The notes beneath the pieces are model-generated. The model searched no databases and was not told where the DNA came from. It worked only from the letters and a program-made list of their open reading frames with translations. Positions 23,701 to 35,300 of a DNA stretch of 64,000 nucleotides are shown one piece after another. A program made the translations under genes and the position numbers. Each line of letters starts with the position of its first letter. Position 1 is the first letter of the stretch. Origin of the DNA: Enoplolaimus lenunculus (Eukaryota > Nematoda > Enoplea > Enoplida > Thoracostomopsidae); assembly GCA_030248215.1 (NCBI GenBank), contig JASANG010000605.1, positions 217,782-281,781 of the forward strand, written 5' to 3'.

Positions 23701-26214
23701 ATTGAGGGGTCACAACAATTTTAGGAAGCACATGCTGTTGAAATAGTAAACTTACACGCAGAGCCAAAATTTTTTCTCTAGTTAAAACCAAAGTTTTGAC
23801 AGCGGGTTGAGGCAACCGTGGCCCTGTTCTGGCTACATGCCCATCTTATCTTAATAAAACTAATTCATTTTTTACACATTTTATTAAAAAACGAGTAAAC
23901 GACTTCGTCTGCAATAAAATTGAGTCAAACCCCGGGATAAACGCATTCATGTACAGAATGGCGATACCGACATTATACTGAGGTAAAACATTAAAATTAC
24001 TAAAAAATTATATAACATATTCTGAACCAGGCGCGCAGCTTTCAACGAGGTTTTACGTGTGTAAACCACTTTTAATTTATGCGCCAAAAAGTTATTTTTC
24101 TGGAATAGTTTATATTTTAACCAGATATTTTCATGACACTCGTATATTAGATTGCTTTAACACAGATTTTTCATACTCTTTACGCCAGACGGCCTGTCAG
24201 TTCTAAATCCTGGCTACGCACATGATTGTTCATAACCAACATTAATATAATCAAATATATCACCGACAAAGAATTAATAATAATAATTTAGTCTTCCTGC
24301 TGCAAAATGACACACTCGGGCAACGGATATCACAATGAAATAACAAGTGCAATACAGTGCAACAAAACAAAAAAGTATATTACAGTACAAGCAGGAACAA
24401 AAGTTGTTAAAATCAAACAAGTATATTTGGCAAAAAGATCACGACATATTATGTAACTCATACTGCATTACTATAACCAAAATTTAAATTAGTCCACGTT
24501 ACGATAAATTTATGTACATACAATAGTAGAACCTATTTTGCCCTTTAGCGCGGGAACTTAGTTTTTTTTTATTTAAAATTAAGGTTCAGGCTTAAAGAAA
24601 AGCTTATGGTATTTTTGCAAGAATAAGTCTGACCTCAAACCTACGCCTAAGGAAAGGATAGTGTATAAGAGCCAAAAGAGCTATAGTAGCCATCATCTGC
24701 AAACAATCGTTTTTCAACCAAATCAAAAACTGCAATGACGATATACAAACACTGACGTTTTGTCAAGTTTGCAAGTGAAAGACAATAGTTTGAAATTTTA
24801 GGTTATAAAACCTATTAATCATTAACCGGTAACAACAGCTCTAAATTTGCAATTAAACGTTTTTCTGATAACACCATTCACTAGCTAATCCAGAGGAGAG
24901 GCAGGGGGAGGCGTACGCCCCCCGTCGGAATTTATGATAAAATGATGATGTCCACCTTACTCTTACTTGCGTTTCATAACATATGCCAGCCCGCCACCCG
25001 TCAGTAATGTTTGGAACCGCCTCTGACAGCATTCACTCAGATCGCAACGTTCAGACCATATTAACTTGTAAATACACTGTATCTTAACAAAAATATTTAC
25101 AACAACGCATTAATTGATCATAATGTTAAACATAAGTTTCCAATGTTCACTCGCCCTGTTTATAACTGAAATGAAACCGTTCTGTGTTACGTCTTGTACA
25201 ACAAATTAAAATTTCCATTCTATATTTTACAATGCAAAGTTTTTCTCAACTGACCAGGCGCCATCATATTTCTCACAAAAATATCGTGACGCAACTAAAA
25301 CGCTTCTTATGAAACAATGTATACACTATATCTATACAATCCTCTATTTATAAGTACAAATTTAGAATCAACTTTGAATACGTATCTACAAAACCAGCTG
25401 GAAAAGTCACCAAAATACGTATGTGAGGGCTTTCCGGTTTAATTATACAAATAAACGCTTTCAAATAATCAGCTGGCGTAAGACTGGTCTAAAATCAACA
25501 CGACATTGCAAAAATTATACGACATTGGAAAAATTATGAGATTTAATACAAGAATGACAGTCTTTATCCGTATTAACAAGTCTTTTTATCCTAATCAAAA
25601 CATGAAAAATGTATTTGTTAAATAGACTTTAAGGTCATTATTGGCCATTACATGCAATATTGTCGAAATAACAGCATAAATGATGAGACGTAACCGAATA
25701 CACGCTCTATTCTCACTGAAAGCAAATATATATGATATATGTCGCAGGCCAATCTGCTATTCAGGCGAATTGAACTTATAGACCAATCAGATTTGATTAT
25801 TTGGACGGACATAATACCGTTAACCAATCATCGTTGGTTTTATATCACTGTTGTGTTGCGACATGTAACAATCGGTATTTGGCATAGGCCAAACTGCTAT
25901 TTGCTCAGAATAGCAGATTGGCCTAGGCCAATCGGAAATTGGCCTGTATAGCAGAGTTGCCTGCGACATATACACTAAAACTGACGAACTGAGCAAATCA
26001 AACTAAATTCAACAATTCTATACAACATTTAGCTTCGAAAATAACAAAAAAAAACATTAAAAAACAAACGTTTTATATATTTAAATATTTCAATCACAAC
26101 AATTATGGTTAATAAATTCCACCGGTTCACAATTTGAACAAAGCTTTGTAGGTATTTCGCATTAATGCGAGTAGTAAACATTGTAGTTTGCGCATGAACC
26201 CAGAGAATGTACGG
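17748..26214. other. Repeat-poor, A-rich top strand downstream of MEIOC
   Basis: No exon with family support was found in 8.4 kb. Adenine clearly exceeds thymine on the top strand over most of 18.3-26.1 kb (for example 24361-24420 and 21841-21900). The minus strand is therefore T-rich, as in the sense strand of many animal introns and 3' UTRs. Minus-strand AATAAA signals occur near 24568, 23878 and 21774. Degraded repeat traces are at 22250-22330, 23680-23845 and 24890-25025. A long MEIOC 3' UTR or a minus-strand non-coding transcript is possible but unproven. Confidence 0.45.
25740..25968. mobile_element. TA-flanked inverted-repeat element
   Basis: The ends read TGTCGCAGGCCAATCTGCTAT and, inverted, ATAGCAGAGTTGCCTGCGACA, with TA on each side. 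Further ATTGGCC/GGCCAAT arms lie inside. It is non-coding and 229 bp; Tc1/mariner-like by its TA target. Confidence 0.75.
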
Positions 26215-26363
26215 TTATTCAACAATTGGTTGAGGAACCCGACCTGCGGCTTCTTTTTGTTGCTCTGTGGTTAATGTAAGCATTAGCGCTGTCCAAAGCT
26301 GGCTTCTGGCTTTGCGCACTGTTGTCGATAAATTGATTAATTGAGTAACCAACGATACAACAG
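26215..26363 (-). CDS. meioc: meioc exon 6, stop exon
   Basis: The acceptor is TTGTTTTAG|CT and the TAA stop is at 26217-26215. It encodes VVSLVTQLINLSTTVRKAR followed by SQLWTALMLTL and a short tail ending PQPIVE. The RKAR-x-x-LW core is a family hallmark. The two leading bases complete the alanine codon begun in exon 5. Confidence 0.92.
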
Positions 26364-29300
26364 CTAAAACAATTATTAACCCAGATTTTTTAGGACATAG
26401 TGAGTGGGTTTCTCAAATCCTACTTAAGTACGCGTTAGTACTTAAGTACGTGCTAGGTAATTACTTTAAGTTGAGTAAATACTTAAGGCGTTGACTTAAT
26501 TTGGTATATTACAGATTTACACTTCAGGCATATTAAGTTTGGTCTAAATGAAATCGCAGACTCATGGTGCCTTCTCAATATAAAGCAAAGCTATTACTCT
26601 CGTTATGACAATGGATAACATTTGTGGAGTGTTTGTTTTTGCTCAAAAAGTTAAGTGTTTATTTAAGTCGGCGACTTAAGTAATTACTTAAGTATAACTT
26701 AAGTAAATACTTCAGTAAAATTTAAGAAAATGCACTGTGTGACGAAATTTCTGCAACAGTACATGACATTAAACTTGCTAAGTTTAGTTGGTTCTTATTC
26801 GTTTGCATCAAGCGACTCGATTAAATGTTTAGATAAAAAGGCTTTGCAAAATAGTGTTTGCCTGTAAGGCAAACATTTCAAGATTTTCAGCTTGGACTCT
26901 TCTGGACGTATTTTGTATATCAAATATTTCTAGGCATTGTGTTGGGAGTTAAAACAGAGTGAGCGAAGGCTTATATCCAGGATTAAAGCCTGAAGCGAGC
27001 GCGAAGCTACACGTCGTTTCAGTATTAAAACCCTCTGTATCAGTCTCAAGGCTGTTTCTTTGTTCATGACCAGCGGGGTCTATCCAACCTAACAGACCCC
27101 CGAGTAACACTTGTGTAATTGTAAAACTTAGAACATTTGATTACTATTTTTAGCTTTGAGGTGGTCAGATTGATGAATTTGACTATGATGAGTTCCTTTG
27201 GACAGCGTTATTCTTGTATCTAATGTAAGCTATGACGCACGTATTGATTCCGATTGGGACGGGCAGCCCCCCTCTGTCTCCCTCTCGGTACGCCCTTGAT
27301 AAGAACTTCGAAATTTTTCTTCGTTTCACTGACCTTTGTCGTCCTGCTGGTACGGTAAAATTATAACATTACGCGACTGTTGTACAGTTTTCAAATTTTC
27401 AAGCCACACTTTCATTGAATTGTGAATTGCAGCCGGCAACTCTTCATCGCGCAATGTTTCCATTTTACTCAGTAACGTTATCACCTGAAACGATAGTGAA
27501 GCTTTGTTAAAAAACGTACTGCAGTTTAAGGGTTACGCTGTGCGGTAATTTTTAATTAAAATTTTTATAGCGACGCTGCGCCAGCGCCGGGCAGCGCGAA
27601 GCGGAGTCCTGCGGCGTGCGGCAAAAGTTTCAGCGTGCCGCGCGCCGGCGCTATGCAGCGTCCGGCGGCACACGGCGAGTACAGTGCAACCCTAACTGTT
27701 AAACGAACATGTATTGCAGGCATCATTGAGCTACAAATCTAGATATGCTACGCTTTAATTTCAATAACATTGCTTTCGAATAAGTTTTTGTCCGGACGTT
27801 GTAAAAACAAAATCAGATGGAACACAAACTCTGGTGAAAGCCTTGGGCAGCAATAAACTTTTAAAAAGTTGGTCGTTACTTTGCAACTCAACGTACAAGT
27901 AAACAAATACATGAACGCTACTTAATCACTTTTGGCCAGGGTTGTTTTTTCTGCAAAAAATTATGACCGGCAAAAAATGGAAAAAAAGGAGAAAATTCAT
28001 TCTTTGGCAGAGCGATCTATTATCCTTCCCTTAGCCGTTGTTGTCCCAAAAATGCTTGGATTTTGAAACTTTTTGCATATTTGATCTGATGGCATCCCCA
28101 GTATCATTCCATGGCAAAATCTGAATTTTTAAAAAATTCGATTTGTAAGGCCACAAGGTGAGCTCCTTGGTACCCAAAAACAATTTTTTCGAAAAGTACA
28201 AATTATACATCATTCGACGCAGTTTGCAGAGCTGAGTCGAGTGGTGTTAAATTTTATGCAATCAGAAGTCTGCTTAACGAGTTGTTGTCACAAACTGATC
28301 TGGCGCGCTGCCAACGATCATGGTTCGAAACCAAATTTCGTTATTTGACAATAACTCGTAGCCAGAAGTCTGATTGGGAAACATTTAACAATATTCGTCT
28401 TGGCTCCAGAACTTGTGTCAAATGGTATGTAATTTGTCTAATTTTTCTGCAAAAAGTTTTGGATCCAATGGGAAAATATGGGACCTTAAATATTCGATTT
28501 TTTTAATTTAAGTTTGGACGTTGTATAATCGGGGGAGGTCGTGAGAACATCAAAAACTCATGAATGGAGCGAGCTAAACAAGTCACACTTGTTTTATGTA
28601 TGTATTAAATTCCAAGAAACTTTTGAATTTTTTCTGACATGAAAGCCCCTGAATTGCTGCAACCTCGCGAGCAAAGTGAGGTTGAAGCTAGACGTATTAT
28701 TGTGTTAAATCATACGGTAACGATAAGCTTTCAATTTTAAGCGCCCTAAGTTTGGCCCCATTGTCGATGAAACCAGGTGAGCGAACCGAACGAGGTACAT
28801 ATGTAGTTTTAGTTTTACATTAAATCTCGTGGTAAAGCTTCAGTCCAGAAATTCATTTATGTATTCATCTGCTGAAATTTTCGCTCTCTTCGGAAATATA
28901 ATGTTTTCTGGTGGACATATTCACACGGTCACTGTTAATGTGTTGCATGTATCCGGCCAACAACCCTGCTTTTAGCAATTCGTAAACAAATTCCCGTTAA
29001 TATTAGCAAGTATCGATAATGACTCTTTCAACAGTACGCAACTGGGTACATTCTGTGTACAAAAAAATTTATACAACTATGTGTCATGCGGAACCCCAAG
29101 AATTGCTTACTCTTGTATCATACACTATTGATAGTACCTCGCTTAGGCGTACCCTAGTAAAAGTAACGACTGTTTCATCTATAATTATTCATTGATACTA
29201 TTTTTGAAATGTACTGGTTTCAACACAAGCAATTCGCCACGGACTTACTCTAGCGTGCTCCCTAAAATAATCTACAAGCAAACGATCGAGTTTTGTCGGT

Positions 29301-32300
29301 GCCGCCGGCAAACGCGGAATCGGAACTGTATTTGCGCTGCTAATTTTTTTACCCAAATTATGTCGTGCAAGTTCAGCTTCAGTCTAAAAACAGTAACAAC
29401 AACGATGGAGTGTTATACATATTGTAACCAAAACAACTTACCGTTATTACCTTACAACTGTTTTTTAACCGAAAACTTCTGTTGAAATTCATACTGTTCT
29501 GGTCGGCCAGAAATATAAACTATAGAAGTTGTGTACTAAATTAGGATAGAAGCAGACGTGTCGAATTATCAAAACTTATTCGTTCATTTACGTCGCTTGT
29601 TTTTTGGTAATAATTCAACGCAGCGTTGAGTTTCTTTGCAACATACACATGTTATGAAATATTTTCCATTTTCAAGCATTCCGAATTTGATCTGGTTTAA
29701 AAAGTATGAGTGATAACTAATAAAATCATATAAATTTCAAACCAAACCTTGTTACTGTATTGACCCGAATAAGAGGGGGGTCCCATTTTGGGTCCGAATC
29801 AATAAGAGTGCGTATCCCTAATAAGAGTCCGCAAGCGGATAGAGTACCTAAACCCTAATTAGAGTCCATAAATGTCAATAAACCCTAATTGTAGCTGTAG
29901 CACATAAATGACTCCAGGACCAAATAATTTGAGTTCGAAACTTTACAGCGTACTTAAATTTTGAAAGTACATTCCTAAGTATAACCTTTTATTATCGCTC
30001 AAACTATTGAAACGAGACAAATATACGTAGACAAATATACGTTTAGTTCAACGGATAGTTGCAGTACCGGATATATATCAGTAACGAAGGGCGGCGGAGC
30101 ATGGATTTGAATAACAGGCCGCAACCGAATAACAAGGGGTGTACCCTCTGGAGAGGCCAAATAAATATCAGTCCCCCCTCTTATTCGGGTCAATACAGTA
30201 TGCAACATTAATATTTATGCCATAGTATGGCAACGTCGTATAATAAATAATTATAATTTATGTGAACTAAAGCTTTTGGATGCTACAGCAAACTAAAAAG
30301 AAATAAAACAAGCAAATAAAACATACCTTTTTCCGTTCCCTTTCCAATAATCGGTACTGCTCGCAACTTTCCTCAAGCCGCACTTGAAGCTCGTACGCTG
30401 GAGTTCCTTTCCTGAAACGAAATAGAAGACAATGAGCTGCATACAGAATTGGAAACTTTTGTTTTTTGTACCCGTAAAGTAATATGCGAAGCCAGTAGCA
30501 CTTGAGCTTGACCACCTTGAAATCTTTTAGGATCGCTTGTATTAGCTTTGTACTTTAACCGCTTGTCCGTCCGAAAATTGTTTGCCTCCCATGATAGTAC
30601 TACTGATATATCAAATTTCAGCTAATAAAATGTTTACCAGTCGTAGTGGGACTACATTTATTGAGCGAAGCTCGAACACACGTAAGCAATTAAGGTAAGA
30701 TGCAAATTAGTTATGAGCTAACTATTTATTTATCGGTTTTGGATGTTTGTAGACAATTTATTCAGGTTCCTCGCACCCAAAAACCCATTATTGCTGAAAT
30801 TAGATTGCTTGTAACCCTAATAATTAATGAAACATTATAAAAACGCCTAATTTAGGCTTATCAATTATGCTTATATGCAAATGATCTATTAGCAGCTACT
30901 CAATTATCGGTTTTAGACGTTTGTAAACAATTTATTCAGATTGCTCTCACCAAAAAACCTTCAGTAAACCTTAATAATTATTGAAATAATTTAAAAAGTC
31001 CTAATTTTGTCTTGTGAATTAAGCTAATATGCAAACTAGCTATTACCTAACTATTCAATTATAGGTTTTGGAGGTTTGTAAACAATTTATTCAGATTCCA
31101 CGCACCAAACCCTAATAATTATTGAAATATTTTAAAAAGACCTAGTTTTGTCTTGTCAATAAGTTAATATGCAAATTATATATTGGCTAACTAATTATCA
31201 GTTTCGGAGGTTTGTAAACAATTTATTCAAATTCCTCGCACCTAAAAACCATTTAGTGCTGAAACTATATTGCTTTTAACCTTAATAACTAGTGAAATAT
31301 TATAAAAAGTCCTAATTTAGACTTTTAAACTATGCTAATATGCAAATTATCTATTAGCTAACTGTTCAATTATCGGTTTTGGAGGTTTGTAAACAGTCTA
31401 TGTAGATTCCTAAGACCCAAAAACCCTTTACTGCTAAAATTAGATTGCTTCTAACTGTAACAATTAGTGAAATATTGTGAAAGTCCTAATTTAGGCTTAA
31501 TAGTCGTATATCAGTTTAAAACTGAAACGACCACCCGTGTACATCACAGAATTATTCAAAAAATTGTGAATTTCTGAAAAGATGGGGCGGCGAGATTTTA
31601 GTAGTGGAAAAGAAAAGCTCACAAACGAAGAAATCAAGAAACCAAACGACGTTTTAGATAAATCTTAATACAAAATCTTAGTTTTGGTCACTTTTGAGGT
31701 ACAAAGGCTTAAGTTTGAAAATGCCTCTCCTTAGACCAGCCAGTGAGTGAGTGGGAACCTACAGTGCAAGAGTGCCCAGATCGTTAGATATTACATTACC
31801 TCATAGGAACTTCGGCAAACAATGAAGCTGACGCGGCGGATGTCGTTGCCCATGGAATTAAATGTGGCGGCGGCGGCGGCAAAGGCGGTAATAGAAATGG
31901 CATTGTCGGCAAGCTCTTTTGTTGTACATGAGCGGCGGCGGCGGCGGCCAGCTGGTGCTGCAATCCCGTCGCGGCGTTGTTGTTTGCGTGTGATGACGAC
32001 GTTGGTGCAATTGAAATTGGTCGATGAGCATTATTGGCGACACCGTTATGTCCGTTTGCGTTGCTTGAAACAGAAGCTGCCGCTGCAGCGGCTGCAAAAT
32101 TTGCCGCAAATGCCATCGCAGCAAAATTTGCAGCACCCATTGATGACGGAGTGACGACAGGCATACGGTGACTGGTAGATCCACTAAGATTTGAATGACT
32201 GGGCGGAGTGGACAACACCAGTTGTCCTCCAGCAATCTGCGAGCAATCAGTAGGCGACTCTGTCGCCAGCTGTCGCATTAACGTTGGCGGCTTCAAAAAC

Positions 32301-35300
32301 GTTGTGGCATTATTAGTAATGTTGTTGACGTTGTTTGAACCAGATAACTCACTGACATGCCCAACTTGTCGTGCTGCATTTGAAACTGCCACTGTCCGAG
32401 TAGAATCTGACGTATTGATAACAGCCGACTTCAGTTCGTTTTCATTAAATTGTTGGTTTGCTGGCGTAGGCAAGATTGCTGTCAGCGGTTCGATTACAGA
32501 AGATTGATGCTTGTTGAACGTTATAGCCTTATCCGCTGGAGTTATTAGCTTCCGAGCAAATCCTGATAACGGATCATTACCACATGGAGTCTGGACGTTG
32601 TTTAACAACTGACATCGCTTTGTGAACAATTCGCCAGATTGTTTTGATAGTTGTTGCTTCGTACACTCTTCAAGTGCAGGTGCGAAATTTCGTGCAGTTT
32701 GAATTTGATTCGTTTTTCCATTGGGTTGATTTAAATTGTGTTCAGTCATTGTTTGATGTGCGTTCGCAAGCGGCGCCATTTTATCGACAATTTGTTGTCT
32801 CGGAATGCTCTCTCGATACGGATGAAACGTGCTTGGTGATACAGAGGTTGGTTGTTGCTGTTGTCGTTTTTGGTGTGGTTGTTGTTGTTGTTGTTGTTGT
32901 TGTTGAAGTTGTTTCTGTTGTCCTTGTTGTTGCTGTTGTTGTCCGTGTTGAAACAAAGCTTGCTGCAGCCAGCTATCATGCAACTGTGTTGGCACGACTT
33001 GTGTAACTTTCTGCCGTTGCTGCCACGCAGCTATATCATATTGGTGTTCCTTTTCAATTTGGACCCTGTTACATGAAAAGTTTATTGGTTTATATTGATG
33101 TTGTTGTTGTTGTTGTTGTTGTCGTTGTTGCTGCTGTTGTTTCAACTGCTGTGGCTGTTGTTGTTGGTGGTGGTGTTGGGGTCGTAGCTGTTTTTGTTGC
33201 TGTAACTGGAATTCTTGTTGCTTGCCTCTATTATCATTACAAAATTGCTGCATTATTTCATGACGGTGATCAATTTGCTCCTGTTGATGCTGCGGTTTAT
33301 TTTGTTGTTTTCTATTATCGTCATCACATTCACTTTGTACAGTTCCTACTGAGTTACGCTTCGTATTCATACGGCTTTGTTGAACCGCTTGCAACATTTG
33401 ATAATATCGCATTTGTTCCATAGTAAAACGGCGATTACTGGTTGCGTCTTGCGGTTCTGTGAACGATCCAGAGCTCACTTCAGAATTTTCATTGCGGTTG
33501 ACGTCATTGCGATTTGTCATTATACCAAAACCATGCAGCGGTTGTTCAGACTCTTCGAAAAGCTTTTCCTCCAGTGCGGTGCATTTTTTTGCTCGATTCC
33601 CGTTTGATTTGTTGCCGACATTGTTAAAATTGCTCCAAGTCTGTGCTCTCGGTCTCGATTTGTCTTCGTTTCGGTCCGCCGAAGAAAACTCTGCTGAATC
33701 CAGTGACATCTCCGGTGACGGCAATTGATTCGTTTTCATCGCTTGAACGTTTCGTTGGAATTCTGACAAAAATTTATCAACGTAATTGAAATTAACATTT
33801 TGTGGTACAAAAGCAAACTCGTCAAAATTGTCGTCGCCGTTGTTGCTACCATATTTGACATCGGATATGGTATTATTTTGCGAGTTAAGCTGTGGATTTG
33901 TCAGACAACCTGTACCCGCTCTGTTCCATGATAATTCGTGTTCCGCAGTATCGTAACGTAGAACATTATCTGTTGCATTTTGCAGCGATTTTAATGAATC
34001 TTGGCCATTAATTGGTGACGTGTGTGTTGACGAATGAAAAAGCGTTTCGCCGCCTGCAAAACCATCAACGTCAGCATTGGTGCTCCATTGGCTAAGCATA
34101 GAAGCAAATAGATTTTCGTCAAAAAATTCGGAAAGCTCTACGGATCGCTGTGATTCAGACTTGATTAAAATATCATCTTCGCGCTGTTTTTTAGGATGTT
34201 GTTGATACTCTTGTGTTTCTTGAACGAGAGAATTTTCAACATTCTTTACGGTGAATTGATTTTCTGTTTCGGGTAAGCTGATTGACATTGAATCTGGTGG
34301 CGTCATCCAATAGTAATCTGATGTTGCCCCAACACTAGCCAGATTTCCACCTGATGGTGCCCAAATATTACTGAGCGGCGATCCGGTTGATACACTTTGA
34401 CTCACGCTCAATAAATTCACGTTGCCATCCCACGAATTTTGCAACGGCCTTATAATATCAATGTTACCGGTTGCATGCTGCGTTCCGTTCATATTCTGGT
34501 TAGTTTCAACAAAACCGCTTTGACCCGCCTTGCTGTCTTTCCCACCAGCTGTAGCAAGCTCCGAATCACCACCTATGCTTGATATTGGAGTCATTGACCA
34601 CCACGAGAGACTGCTTTTCCAGTCTTTGTTGCGCTGCAACTGTTCGTTGTTATCAACATCATAATTTTCATCCAAGTTTCCTCGATTGTTTTCGCCAAAA
34701 ACTGTGTTGTAGTTTTGTCGTCGCATCATCGCGAACTGGTTCGATTTGGCTGGTTTTGACTGTTGTTGACTTTGCAGTTGGAGTGAAGCCAATTGTTGAA
34801 TTACGGCTCTTTCGTCGCCAAATCTAACTTCCGATTGACGCTCGTCGACGTTTCGATTCATTGCGCCATTGGAGTTGTTGCTTACATCACCACCTGGATG
34901 CCCATCGGTGGCAGAAAATGCAATTGGTGTTTCCGGATGACCAGCTGCGGTCACACCGCTGTAATAGTCAAAAGATTGTTCGTCCAACTTTGCAGACTTG
35001 CTCGCTTCTTTAGCGTTGTGTGATTTCTTGCGACTTACCTCGTTTTGTTTAACCATAGCCGTATTGGTATGCGTTTCAGTTATCGCCGATATTGGTTTAA
35101 AACAAGATGATGGGGATTGTACAACGTAACTCGCGACTGGTCTTTGGATATAGCGAACTTGTGAGTTGGTACTACAAACCGCTGGCGTCGCTTTGTATTC
35201 GAATGCACCATCGGCACCTGCAGCGCCAGCTAGTTTACTTTCAACAACGACGCTTCCGTCTGACGCACTCGCAGCAACTAACGTCGGCGCATGATTATTG

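Noticed and set aside
27154-27235. Plus-strand exon-like segment in MEIOC intron 5 (IDEFDYDEFLWTALFLYLM)
   Set aside because: A stop lies just after the acceptor-like site in that frame, and there is no partner exon on the plus strand.
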